Below, one piece after another: positions 1 to 5,931 of a DNA stretch of 8,010 nucleotides (position 1 is the stretch's first letter; the number at the start of each line of letters is the position of its first letter). The DNA comes from Flavobacteriia bacterium (lineage in GTDB: Bacteria; Bacteroidota; Bacteroidia; Flavobacteriales_D; Crocinitomicaceae): positions 1-8,010 of the forward strand of contig RFQF01000090.1 in NCBI GenBank assembly GCA_009925805.1, in the 5' to 3' direction. A program made the translations under genes and the position numbers. Below the pieces are notes generated by a model, which worked only from the letters and a program-made list of their open reading frames with translations, was not told the origin of the DNA and did not search any database.

Positions 1-777
1 CGCAAACGTCAAGGGAAGTCGCAAGAAGAAATGGCTCAGAACCTAGGCCTGAATCGCTCGACCTACAGCGGGTATGAAAACAACATTGCGCAACCGAACT
101 TGGAAAACGTGGTGCGCATGTGCGCGTACTTTGGGCTCACCGTAGAGGATTTAATCACCAAAGACTTTGCCTCGTTCGGTGAACGGGATTGGAGGTTGCT
201 ATCGGAAAAAGCCGAAGCACGCCTCAAAGGACATTCTCTGAGGGTTTTGGCCTCGGTGGTCGACATCAAACGCGATGAAGTCGTAGAAGTGATTCCTGAA
301 AAAGCCAGTGCTGGATACACGGCTGGGTTTTCGGATCCCGATTTTTTCATCGATTTCCCAACCTTAAGTCTGCCTTTTTTGTCCAGTAATAAAAAATACC
401 GCGCATTTCCTATTCAAGGCGATTCTATGCCACCTATAAATCCAGGTTCCATTGTCGTAGGCGAATTTGTGCAAGATTGGACTACCCTGAAATCGGGGGA
501 TACCTGCGTTTTCATCACACAATCTGAAGGGATTGTTTTTAAAAAACTTAAAGTACTGAATGATACCTCATGGCTTTTCCTTTCTTCGAACCCTGCCTAC
601 GCGCCCTATGAACTTCCTTTGTCGGAATTACTGGAAGTATGGAAATTCGTATGCTATGTAAGCCGCACGATTCCAGATTATCAACCCGACGATCATGGCG
701 TACTTAAAGCAATTCAACATTTACAATCGGATGTAAAAGTGCTGATGCAACAACAAAAACCGCCAAACAACGGATAA
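1..777 (+). CDS. XRE-family HTH regulator with S24 (LexA/CI-like) domain, 5' partial
   Basis: The reading frame is open from the first base, and the ATG at 31 lies inside the helix-turn-helix (the upstream codons read RKRQGKSQEE, typical of HTH_3 helices 1-2), so the true start lies before the window. The HTH runs to about nt 165 and includes the recognition-helix region LNRSTYSGYE. The C-terminal half resembles S24 peptidase/LexA folds: the GDSM motif (Ser codon at 424) matches the LexA nucleophile region, and FKKLK (first Lys codon at 541) aligns with the LexA VKRLK lysine. Two Ala-Gly pairs (310-315 and 322-327) sit upstream at about the spacing of the LexA cleavage site. The protein is therefore probably a DNA-binding repressor, possibly controlled by self-cleavage. 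The tail is Gln-rich. It precedes thrS by 53 bases on the same strand, and no clear terminator separates them. The target operators are unknown. Confidence 0.88.
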   Translation, partial: RKRQGKSQEEMAQNLGLNRSTYSGYENNIAQPNLENVVRMCAYFGLTVEDLITKDFASFGERDWRLLSEKAEARLKGHSLRVLASVVDIKRDEVVEVIPEKASAGYTAGFSDPDFFIDFPTLSLPFLSSNKKYRAFPIQGDSMPPINPGSIVVGEFVQDWTTLKSGDTCVFITQSEGIVFKKLKVLNDTSWLFLSSNPAYAPYELPLSELLEVWKFVCYVSRTIPDYQPDDHGVLKAIQHLQSDVKVLMQQQKPPNNG

Positions 778-804
778 CATCCCGCGATTTCGGTTGCTTT
801 TAGC

Positions 805-812
805 TACTTTTG
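805..812 (+). promoter_or_regulatory. Bacteroidota-type -7 promoter element (TACTTTTG) for the thrS cluster
   Basis: TACTTTTG matches the TAnnTTTG consensus recognised by the primary sigma factor of Bacteroidota. It ends 18 bases before the thrS ATG at 831, so the predicted transcript has a leader of only about 12-15 bases. I see no convincing -33 TTG at the expected 19-base spacing, which lowers confidence. The element also contains the TTG at 810 that could otherwise be read as an upstream start codon of thrS. Confidence 0.55.
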
Positions 813-830
813 TGCCCAATCTTCAACGCT

Positions 831-2774
831 ATGATTAAGGTCTTTTTACCCGATGGTTCTTCACGCATGGTTCCGCCTGGAAGCACCTCAATGGATGTAG
901 CTCGGAACATTTCCGAGGGCTTGGCGCGCAACGTGCTGGCGGCAAAAGTGAATAACCTAGTCGTGGATGCCGAACGAACCTTACCCGATGGTGCGCACTT
1001 GCAATTGCTTACCTGGAATGACGAGGAAGGAAAATCCACCCTCTGGCATTCCTCGGCACATCTCATGGCCGAGGCGCTCGAAGTCCATTTTCCAGGGATT
1101 AAATTGGCCATCGGCCCTCCCGTCAAAAATGGATTTTATTACGACGTCGATTTTATGGACCATACCTTTTCGGAAAAGGACTTAGAACGCGTGGAGCAAA
1201 CCATGAAAGACTTGGCAAAATTGAAACAACCCTTCGTTCGGAAAGAAGTGACCAAGGCAGATGCAATCGCTTATTTTACCGAGAAACAAGACCCGTACAA
1301 ACTGGAGTTGATTAACGAACTGGAAGACGGCACCATTACTTTTTATCATCAAGGCAATTTCACCGATTTATGCCGTGGACCCCACCTTCCGGACACAGGA
1401 CACATCAAAGCGATAAAATTGCTCTCCATCGCAGGGGCGTACTGGCGAGGCGACGAGAAAAACAAGCAATTAACTCGGATTTATGGCATTACTTTCCCAA
1501 AAAATACCGAATTAACCGAGTTTCTTGAAAAATTGGAGGAAGCCAAAAAACGCGACCACCGCAAGCTTGGAAAGGAGTTAGAATTGTTTACCTTTTCGCA
1601 AAAAGTAGGGCAGGGACTTCCTTTGTGGTTGCCCAAAGGTGCAGCCTTGCGCGATCGCTTGGAACAGTTTTTAAAGAAAGCCCAAAAAGCGGCCGGTTAT
1701 CAACAAGTCATTACTCCGCATATCGCCAATAAAGAGCTGTATGTGACATCAGGACACTATGAGAAGTACGGAGCCGATTCTTTCCAGCCCATTCGCACAC
1801 CGGATCCGAACGAAGAATTCTACCTCAAACCCATGAATTGTCCGCACCACTGCGAGATATTTAAATCCAAGCCGCGTTCTTACCGGGAACTTCCAACCCG
1901 TTTTGCCGAATTTGGAACGGTGTATCGGTATGAGCAATCCGGTGAATTACACGGGCTAACTCGGGTTCGAGGGTTTACCCAAGACGATGCCCACATTTTT
2001 TGCACCCCAGAACAAGTCAAGGAGGAATTCAAAAAAGTGATCGAGATTGTGCTATACGTGTTGAAGACGCTGAGTTTTGAGAATTTTACCGCGCAGATTT
2101 CGCTTCGAGACCAAGAAAATCGGAGCAAGTACATCGGCAGCGATGAAAATTGGTTGAAAGCAGAACAAGCGATTATCGAAGCTACGGAAGAAATGCAGTT
2201 GCCCACCAAAGTAGCCTACGGAGAAGCAGCGTTTTATGGTCCAAAATTGGACTTTATGGTCGAAGATGCTCTTGGGCGGGAATGGCAGTTGGGCACCATC
2301 CAGGTGGATTATAACCTCCCGGAACGTTTTGAATTAGAATATATCGGTGCGGACAACCAGAAACATCGTCCAGTGATGATTCACCGAGCCCCTTTTGGCT
2401 CGATGGAACGCTTTGTTGCGGTGTTGATTGAACACTGCGCTGGAGATTTTCCCCTATGGCTTACCTCGGATCAGTTCATTATCTTACCCGTGTCCGAAAA
2501 GTACAACGACTATGCGCAAAAAGTTTTAGAATTGCTAAAAAATTCCGATATTCGCGGTCTCGTTGACGAACGTAACGAAAAAGTGGGTAAGAAAATCAGG
2601 GATGCCGAGGTAAATAAGTACCCGTTCATGCTGGTGGTAGGAGAAAAAGAAGCCGAAACAGCAAGTCTTTCTGTGCGTCAGCGAGGCGTGGGCGATTTGG
2701 GTTCCATGGGTGTTTCAAACTTTGAGATGCTCGTGCTGTCAGAGATTGAAAAAGAATTGATAATTAAAAAATAA
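831..2774 (+). CDS. thrS: Threonine--tRNA ligase (ThrRS)
   Basis: Cytoplasmic class II synthetase that charges tRNA-Thr. The 647 residues are close to the 642 of E. coli ThrRS. Domains in order: TGS (about 1-62, starting MIKVFLPDGS); the editing/SAD domain with the zinc-type motif H73-x3-H77 and C181-x3-H185, which hydrolyses mischarged Ser-tRNA; the class II core (about 245-540) with motif 2 around RFAEFGTVYRYE; and the C-terminal anticodon-binding domain (about 545-647, LPVSEKYNDY onward). The expected catalytic zinc ligands are visible as C337 (MNCPHH), H388 (QDDAHIF) and H518 (MIHRAPFG). I chose ATG 831 over the in-frame TTG at 810 because family members begin with this M-I-K-V sequence and the TTG lies in the promoter element. 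No Shine-Dalgarno sequence is evident. It is the first gene of the thrS-infC-rpmI-rplT cluster, with an 18-base gap to infC. It appears intact. Confidence 0.98.
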   Translation: MIKVFLPDGSSRMVPPGSTSMDVARNISEGLARNVLAAKVNNLVVDAERTLPDGAHLQLLTWNDEEGKSTLWHSSAHLMAEALEVHFPGIKLAIGPPVKNGFYYDVDFMDHTFSEKDLERVEQTMKDLAKLKQPFVRKEVTKADAIAYFTEKQDPYKLELINELEDGTITFYHQGNFTDLCRGPHLPDTGHIKAIKLLSIAGAYWRGDEKNKQLTRIYGITFPKNTELTEFLEKLEEAKKRDHRKLGKELELFTFSQKVGQGLPLWLPKGAALRDRLEQFLKKAQKAAGYQQVITPHIANKELYVTSGHYEKYGADSFQPIRTPDPNEEFYLKPMNCPHHCEIFKSKPRSYRELPTRFAEFGTVYRYEQSGELHGLTRVRGFTQDDAHIFCTPEQVKEEFKKVIEIVLYVLKTLSFENFTAQISLRDQENRSKYIGSDENWLKAEQAIIEATEEMQLPTKVAYGEAAFYGPKLDFMVEDALGREWQLGTIQVDYNLPERFELEYIGADNQKHRPVMIHRAPFGSMERFVAVLIEHCAGDFPLWLTSDQFIILPVSEKYNDYAQKVLELLKNSDIRGLVDERNEKVGKKIRDAEVNKYPFMLVVGEKEAETASLSVRQRGVGDLGSMGVSNFEMLVLSEIEKELIIKK

Positions 2775-2792
2775 ATAGAGAAGTATAGTTGA

Positions 2793-3335
2793 ATGAGAAG
2801 AAACCCAAGGCCTGTACGCAAGGTTGAAGAAGATCAACACCGCATTAACAACAAAATAATCGCCAGCGAAATTCGCTTGGTGATGGAGGGTCAAGAACCT
2901 CAGGTTATGACGGTGGCTGCAGCTATAGCCCTTGCCGATGAACAGGAATTGGACTTGGTGGAAATCTCTCCTAATGCGAAGCCGCCGGTTTGTAAAATAA
3001 TGGACTATCGAAAGTTCATTTACAACCAAAAGCGCAAGCAAAAGGAGTTGAAAGCGAAGCAGAGCAAAGTGGTGGTGAAGGAAATCCGTTTTGGGCCCAA
3101 CACCGACGACCACGATTTTAATTTTAAGCTCTCGCACGCTAAGAAATTTCTCGAAGAAGGAAGCAAGGTGAAGGCTTATGTGTTCTTTCGAGGTCGGACG
3201 ATTGTATTCAAAGACCGAGGAGAGATTTTGTTGTTGAAGTTTGCGCAAGAATTGGCCGATGTGGGAATCGTAGAACAATTGCCCAAATTGGAAGGTAAGA
3301 AAATGATTTTGATGATTAATTCGAAAAAGAAATAA
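2793..3335 (+). CDS. infC: Translation initiation factor IF-3
   Basis: IF-3 binds the 30S subunit, keeps it apart from 50S and checks start-codon and initiator-tRNA pairing. The 180 residues match the family length. The N-terminal domain is recognisable from HRINNKI through VEISPNAKPPVCKIMDYRKF (about residues 16-75). A Lys-rich linker (QKRKQKELKAKQ) follows, then the C-terminal domain with KEIRFGPNTDDHDFNFK and FFRGR. The start is an ordinary ATG; E. coli uses a rare AUU here for self-regulation, so that circuit is not visible. The gene lies 18 bases after thrS and 32 bases before rpmI. No TAnnTTTG element lies in the upstream gap, so it is probably transcribed from the thrS promoter. A weak purine run (AGAGAAG, 2777-2783) precedes the start. 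It appears intact. Confidence 0.97.
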   Translation: MRRNPRPVRKVEEDQHRINNKIIASEIRLVMEGQEPQVMTVAAAIALADEQELDLVEISPNAKPPVCKIMDYRKFIYNQKRKQKELKAKQSKVVVKEIRFGPNTDDHDFNFKLSHAKKFLEEGSKVKAYVFFRGRTIVFKDRGEILLLKFAQELADVGIVEQLPKLEGKKMILMINSKKK

Positions 3336-3367
3336 AAAAAGCTAATTGTTAACTAACACGAAGAAAG

Positions 3368-3565
3368 ATGCCGAAAATGAAAACTAAATCCAGTGCAAAA
3401 AAGCGTTTTACGCTCACTGGAAGTGGGAAAATCAAGCGTAAGCATGCGTTCAAGTCGCACATCTTGACCAAGATGTCCACCAAGCGCAAGCGAAACCTTA
3501 CCCACGCAGGAATGGTGCATTCGTCCGATGAGTCGAATGTGAAATTGCAACTATGCATGAAATAG
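3368..3565 (+). CDS. rpmI: 50S ribosomal protein L35
   Basis: Small basic protein of the large ribosomal subunit. Its 65 residues are the usual L35 length. The N-terminus (MPKMKTKSSAKKRF), the block GSGKIKRKHAFKSHILTK and the Lys/Arg-rich middle are diagnostic. The start follows AAGAAAG, a weak purine-rich ribosome-binding region. It lies between infC and rplT, the gene order also found in E. coli and many other bacteria, where L20 represses translation of rpmI and rplT. It is followed by an 84-base gap, the longest inside the cluster. The tail (LQLCMK) is a little unusual but the length is normal, so I regard the gene as intact. Confidence 0.96.
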   Translation: MPKMKTKSSAKKRFTLTGSGKIKRKHAFKSHILTKMSTKRKRNLTHAGMVHSSDESNVKLQLCMK

Positions 3566-3590
3566 TATTGGTTTAAAATTGTATAACCCG

Positions 3591-3665
3591 ATGCCCAGAA
3601 TCCAAGCCCACTGCAACAGCGTGGCTCTGTGCTTCAAAAAAATGAAAGTATGCCTAGATCAGTAA
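3591..3665 (+). CDS. Possible 24-codon leader ORF overlapping the rplT start
   Basis: A short ORF begins at ATG 3591 (MPRIQAHCNS...) and stops with TAA at 3663-3665. It runs through the spacer hairpin and overlaps the first 16 bases of rplT in another frame. Its first bases (ATGCCCAGAATC) resemble the rplT start (ATGCCTAGATC, from 3650). It contains three Cys and has no recognisable family. It could be a leader peptide that couples translation to rplT, a remnant of a duplicated rplT start, or a chance ORF. Chance is a serious possibility at this length. Confidence 0.2.
   Translation: MPRIQAHCNSVALCFKKMKVCLDQ
3596..3629 (+). promoter_or_regulatory. Candidate hairpin in the rpmI-rplT spacer (possible L20 leader)
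   Basis: The 84-base spacer can fold into a bulged hairpin. The outer stem CAGA (3596-3599) pairs with TCTG (3626-3629). After a 6-base 5' internal loop, GC(C)CAC (3606-3611) pairs with GTGGC (3621-3625). An inner GC/GC pair (3613-3614 with 3619-3620) closes an AACA loop, leaving C3608 and T3612 bulged. No U-tract follows, so it is not an intrinsic terminator. L20 is known to autoregulate this operon in other phyla by binding structured mRNA, so a regulatory role is plausible. I cannot show similarity to known L20 leaders. Confidence 0.3.
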
Positions 3666-3997
3666 ACCACGTAGCCTCCAGAGCACGAAGAAAAAACTTC
3701 ATGAAACTGGCCAAAGGATATTATGGCCGAAGAAAAAACGTGTGGACCGTTGCGAAAAATGCGATTGAAAAAGGACTTCAATACGCCTATTCCGGAAGGA
3801 AACAAAAGAAAAGAAATTACCGTTCACTTTGGATCGTTCGTATCAATGCCGGCGCGCGTCAATACGGAATGAGCTATTCCAAATTCATGGGAATGGTGAA
3901 CAAAAGTGAACTGACCCTCAACCGTAAAGTGCTTGCGGATTTAGCATTAAACCATCCCGAAGCTTTTAAAGCCGTGGTGGAAAGCGTTTCCAAGTAA
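3650..3997 (+). CDS. rplT: 50S ribosomal protein L20
   Basis: L20 binds 23S rRNA and is needed for early assembly of the large subunit. In other bacteria it is also the translational repressor of its own operon. From ATG 3650 the protein has 115 residues, the normal length. The start MPRSVNHVASRARRK and the run KLAKGYYGRRKN, followed by the basic stretch SGRKQKKRNYRSLWIVRINA, are diagnostic. The in-frame GTG at 3629 would add seven residues (MLQKNES) not found in the family, so ATG 3650 is preferred. No Shine-Dalgarno sequence is visible; an A-rich stretch (3636-3642) precedes the start. It is the last gene of the cluster, and a strong terminator begins 21 bases after the stop. Confidence 0.97.
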   Translation: MPRSVNHVASRARRKNFMKLAKGYYGRRKNVWTVAKNAIEKGLQYAYSGRKQKKRNYRSLWIVRINAGARQYGMSYSKFMGMVNKSELTLNRKVLADLALNHPEAFKAVVESVSK

Positions 3998-4018
3998 AAT
4001 TTTACAGAACAATTAGCC

Positions 4019-4047
4019 AAAGCCATTAGAATCCTAATGGCTTTTTT
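4019..4047 (+). terminator. Rho-independent terminator after rplT
   Basis: A perfect 11-bp stem, AAAGCCATTAG (4019-4029) with CTAATGGCTTT (4034-4044), closes a 4-base AATC loop and runs directly into T's (4042-4047). It ends the thrS-infC-rpmI-rplT transcript. The T-run abuts the promoter element of the next gene: the last T of the tract is the first base of TAATTTTG. The A-rich 5' flank gives little U-tract support for termination on the minus strand. Confidence 0.9.
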
Positions 4048-4054
4048 AATTTTG
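4047..4054 (+). promoter_or_regulatory. Bacteroidota-type -7 element (TAATTTTG) for the oxidoreductase operon
   Basis: TAATTTTG fits TAnnTTTG exactly and ends only 5 bases before the ATG at 4060. In Bacteroidota transcription starts a few bases downstream of this element, which would place the 5' end at or next to the start codon, giving a leaderless or nearly leaderless message. A -33 TTG at the usual spacing is not clear, because that region is occupied by the terminator stem. Confidence 0.6.
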
Positions 4055-4059
4055 TAACT

Positions 4060-5028
4060 ATGATTAAAATTGGACTCTTCGGAATTGGGCATCTTGGAAA
4101 AATTCACCTCCGAATCTTAAAAGGCCTCAGTCAATCGTTTGATTTGGTGGGCTTTTACGATATCGATACCCATGAAGGAAAACGGGTTTCTGAAGAACAG
4201 GGTATTCCGTTCTTTGAAGACCCAATTGCCTTACTCAACCTCGTTGATGCCATAGATTTGGTGGTTCCTACGCCTTTTCATTTTGAATGGGCAAAAAAAG
4301 CCATGCTGCTCAATAAGCACGTCTTCGTGGAAAAACCCGTAACCCAAACAGTGGAAGAAAGTCAAGCCTTGTTGATCTTGCTAAAAGAACATCCTGTGGT
4401 TTTTCAGGTAGGGCATGTGGAACGCTTTAATCCAGCCTTTGTGGCAGCTAAACCGCTCCTTAAAGCTCCTGAGTTCATTGAAACCCACCGGCTCGCACAA
4501 TTTAACCCCCGGGGTACGGATGTTCCCGTGGTGTTGGATTTGATGATTCATGACCTAGATATTATTCTGAACGTGGTACAATCGCCCGTTGTTTCAGTTT
4601 CTGCTTCAGGGGTTGCCGTAGTAAGCAAGAGCCACGACATTACTAATGCACGCCTCGTATTTGAAAACGGTTCAGTGGCCAACCTTACAGCGAGCAGGAT
4701 TTCATTGAAGAATATGCGAAAATCGCGGTTTTTTCAGCGCGATGCCTATGTAGGAATTGACTTTCTTAATAAAAGCATAGAAGTGGTCCGGTTGGAATCC
4801 CTGGAGGGAGAACCCGATCCCTACGACATGGTGCTCGACCTCGGAGAAGGCGTCCCTGCCAAGAAATTAAGCATCGAAAGTCCTCCCATTTATCCAACCA
4901 ATGCCATCGAAGAGGAATTGAAAGAATTTGCACAGGCTATTTCCATGAATACCAACGTTTCGGTGGATTTAACTGCAGGCCATGAAGCACTCGATTTGGC
5001 CTATAGAATCTTGGATATCCTCGAATAA
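4060..5028 (+). CDS. Gfo/Idh/MocA-family NAD(P)-dependent oxidoreductase, probably acting on a sugar or nucleotide-sugar
   Basis: The 322-residue soluble protein starts with a Rossmann nucleotide-binding fold: GIGHLG (8-13, GxGxxG) preceded by a hydrophobic strand. The family motif EKP lies at 91-93, and the substrate-domain motif VLDLMIHDLDI (158-168) carries the His-Asp pair typical of catalysis in Gfo/Idh enzymes. QVGHVERFNP (116-125) together with this HDLDI motif recalls the subgroup that includes UDP-GlcNAc 3-dehydrogenases (GnnA type). That assignment is from memory and tentative; the usual partner aminotransferase is not in the window. The C-terminal domain is the alpha/beta dimerisation and substrate domain. 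It is the first gene of a three-gene unit, and the next gene starts 6 bases after its stop. Together with the downstream sugar-1-phosphate transferase this suggests a role in surface-glycan precursor synthesis. It appears intact. Confidence 0.88.
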   Translation: MIKIGLFGIGHLGKIHLRILKGLSQSFDLVGFYDIDTHEGKRVSEEQGIPFFEDPIALLNLVDAIDLVVPTPFHFEWAKKAMLLNKHVFVEKPVTQTVEESQALLILLKEHPVVFQVGHVERFNPAFVAAKPLLKAPEFIETHRLAQFNPRGTDVPVVLDLMIHDLDIILNVVQSPVVSVSASGVAVVSKSHDITNARLVFENGSVANLTASRISLKNMRKSRFFQRDAYVGIDFLNKSIEVVRLESLEGEPDPYDMVLDLGEGVPAKKLSIESPPIYPTNAIEEELKEFAQAISMNTNVSVDLTAGHEALDLAYRILDILE

Positions 5029-5034
5029 AATAAT

Positions 5035-5931
5035 ATGGCAACTTTTTCGTTTTCGCAGCGCATGTTTTTCAAAAACGCAGTTTTTGCCCTTTGCCTGATG
5101 TTGCTTTCAGGTTGTATTAAAAACAACCCTAATCCTTCGTGGGTCTACATCGGACCCTGGACCCTTAACGCCAATCCTTCCCTCAGTGGTGCAGAAGGGG
5201 AGTTAACCCAAAATTTTAGCGAGGCATTTGTTTATGTCGACGATGCGTGCGTTGGCGTTTTCGAATTACCGGTTAAAATTCCCCTGCTGAAAAGCGGGAA
5301 TGTGAACATCAAGGTATATCCGGGCATACGAAACAACGGAATTGCTGCCACCAAACGCATTTATCCCTTTTGCGCAGTGTATGAAAAAACAATAACCTTA
5401 GTTCAAAATCAATTAAGCACACTAAATCCCACAACGAATTATACAGGTTCTACCCATTTTATAACGGAGGATTTTGAAGGCGCTAATGTTTTGCTGGAAA
5501 ACGATCCAAATACTTCGATCGCTAATTTTTTTATCAGCAACCAGTCGTTGCAATGGTTTAATGGCAATTCTTACGCGAAGGTTAACCTCAATGCCACGGA
5601 TTCGCTTTGGATTGCCTATACTATCTTTCATTCCTACCTTCCGAAGGGTAAAGAGGTGTTTTTAGAACTGGATTATTACACCACAAATCGTGTGGTTACT
5701 GGGCTCATAGCCATTTCCCCCAATGGAGTTAAGAAGAATACGAATATACAGTTGAATAAATCAACGCCCGAAACCGTCAAATGGAAGAAAATTTATATCG
5801 ATCTCAAAGAGTTAATCGGTGCTTCGGATGCCAGCGCTTATTTCGACCACAGTTTTGAAGCCTTCAAAGAAGCAGGAATGGACAATACAGAAATTCGGTT
5901 GGACAACATCAAAGTCGTTTATTTTCCATGA
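5035..5931 (+). CDS. Uncharacterised lipoprotein with predicted PEGA-like and jelly-roll regions
   Basis: The N-terminus is a lipoprotein signal: basic residues, a hydrophobic stretch (FALCLMLL) and lipobox LSGC with the lipidated Cys at residue 27. The start may be ATG 5035 or, less likely, ATG 5062; both keep the signal. After the Cys the sequence is IKNNPNP, without the acidic run that exports lipoproteins to the Bacteroidota cell surface, so I infer a periplasm-facing location. Residues about 55-115 (VYVDDACVGVFELPVKIPLL, then strands and YPGIRNNG) look PEGA-like or beta-sandwich. From about residue 140 (EDFEGANVLLEND) to the end (RLDNIKVVYF) the alternating strands suggest a jelly-roll, carbohydrate-binding-like domain. 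No catalytic motif is visible. It lies between an oxidoreductase and a sugar transferase and overlaps the latter by ATGA, which implies translational coupling. I do not know its function; a structural or accessory role in glycan export or assembly is a guess. Confidence 0.8.
   Translation: MATFSFSQRMFFKNAVFALCLMLLSGCIKNNPNPSWVYIGPWTLNANPSLSGAEGELTQNFSEAFVYVDDACVGVFELPVKIPLLKSGNVNIKVYPGIRNNGIAATKRIYPFCAVYEKTITLVQNQLSTLNPTTNYTGSTHFITEDFEGANVLLENDPNTSIANFFISNQSLQWFNGNSYAKVNLNATDSLWIAYTIFHSYLPKGKEVFLELDYYTTNRVVTGLIAISPNGVKKNTNIQLNKSTPETVKWKKIYIDLKELIGASDASAYFDHSFEAFKEAGMDNTEIRLDNIKVVYFP

Noticed and set aside
755..804. Possible terminator between the regulator gene and thrS (AACCG/CGGTT and CCG/CGG pairings followed by CTTTT)
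   Set aside because: The stems are only 3-5 bp with long loops and the T-run is short, far weaker than the terminator at 4019-4047.
810..830. Upstream TTG start for thrS adding seven residues
   Set aside because: The TTG overlaps the TACTTTTG promoter element and the extra residues are not part of the ThrRS family; ATG 831 gives the standard N-terminus.
2739..3278. 179-codon open frame on the minus strand across infC
   Set aside because: It lies antisense to an unmistakable infC, its translation has no recognisable domain, and it is explained as a shadow of the infC codons.
3336..3367. GTTAAC palindrome in the infC-rpmI gap as an operator
   Set aside because: It is a 6-base palindrome without extended symmetry in an AT-rich spacer; it is likely chance.
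3629..3649. GTG start for rplT adding seven residues
   Set aside because: L20 proteins start at MPRS; the extension lies in the spacer and overlaps the candidate hairpin.
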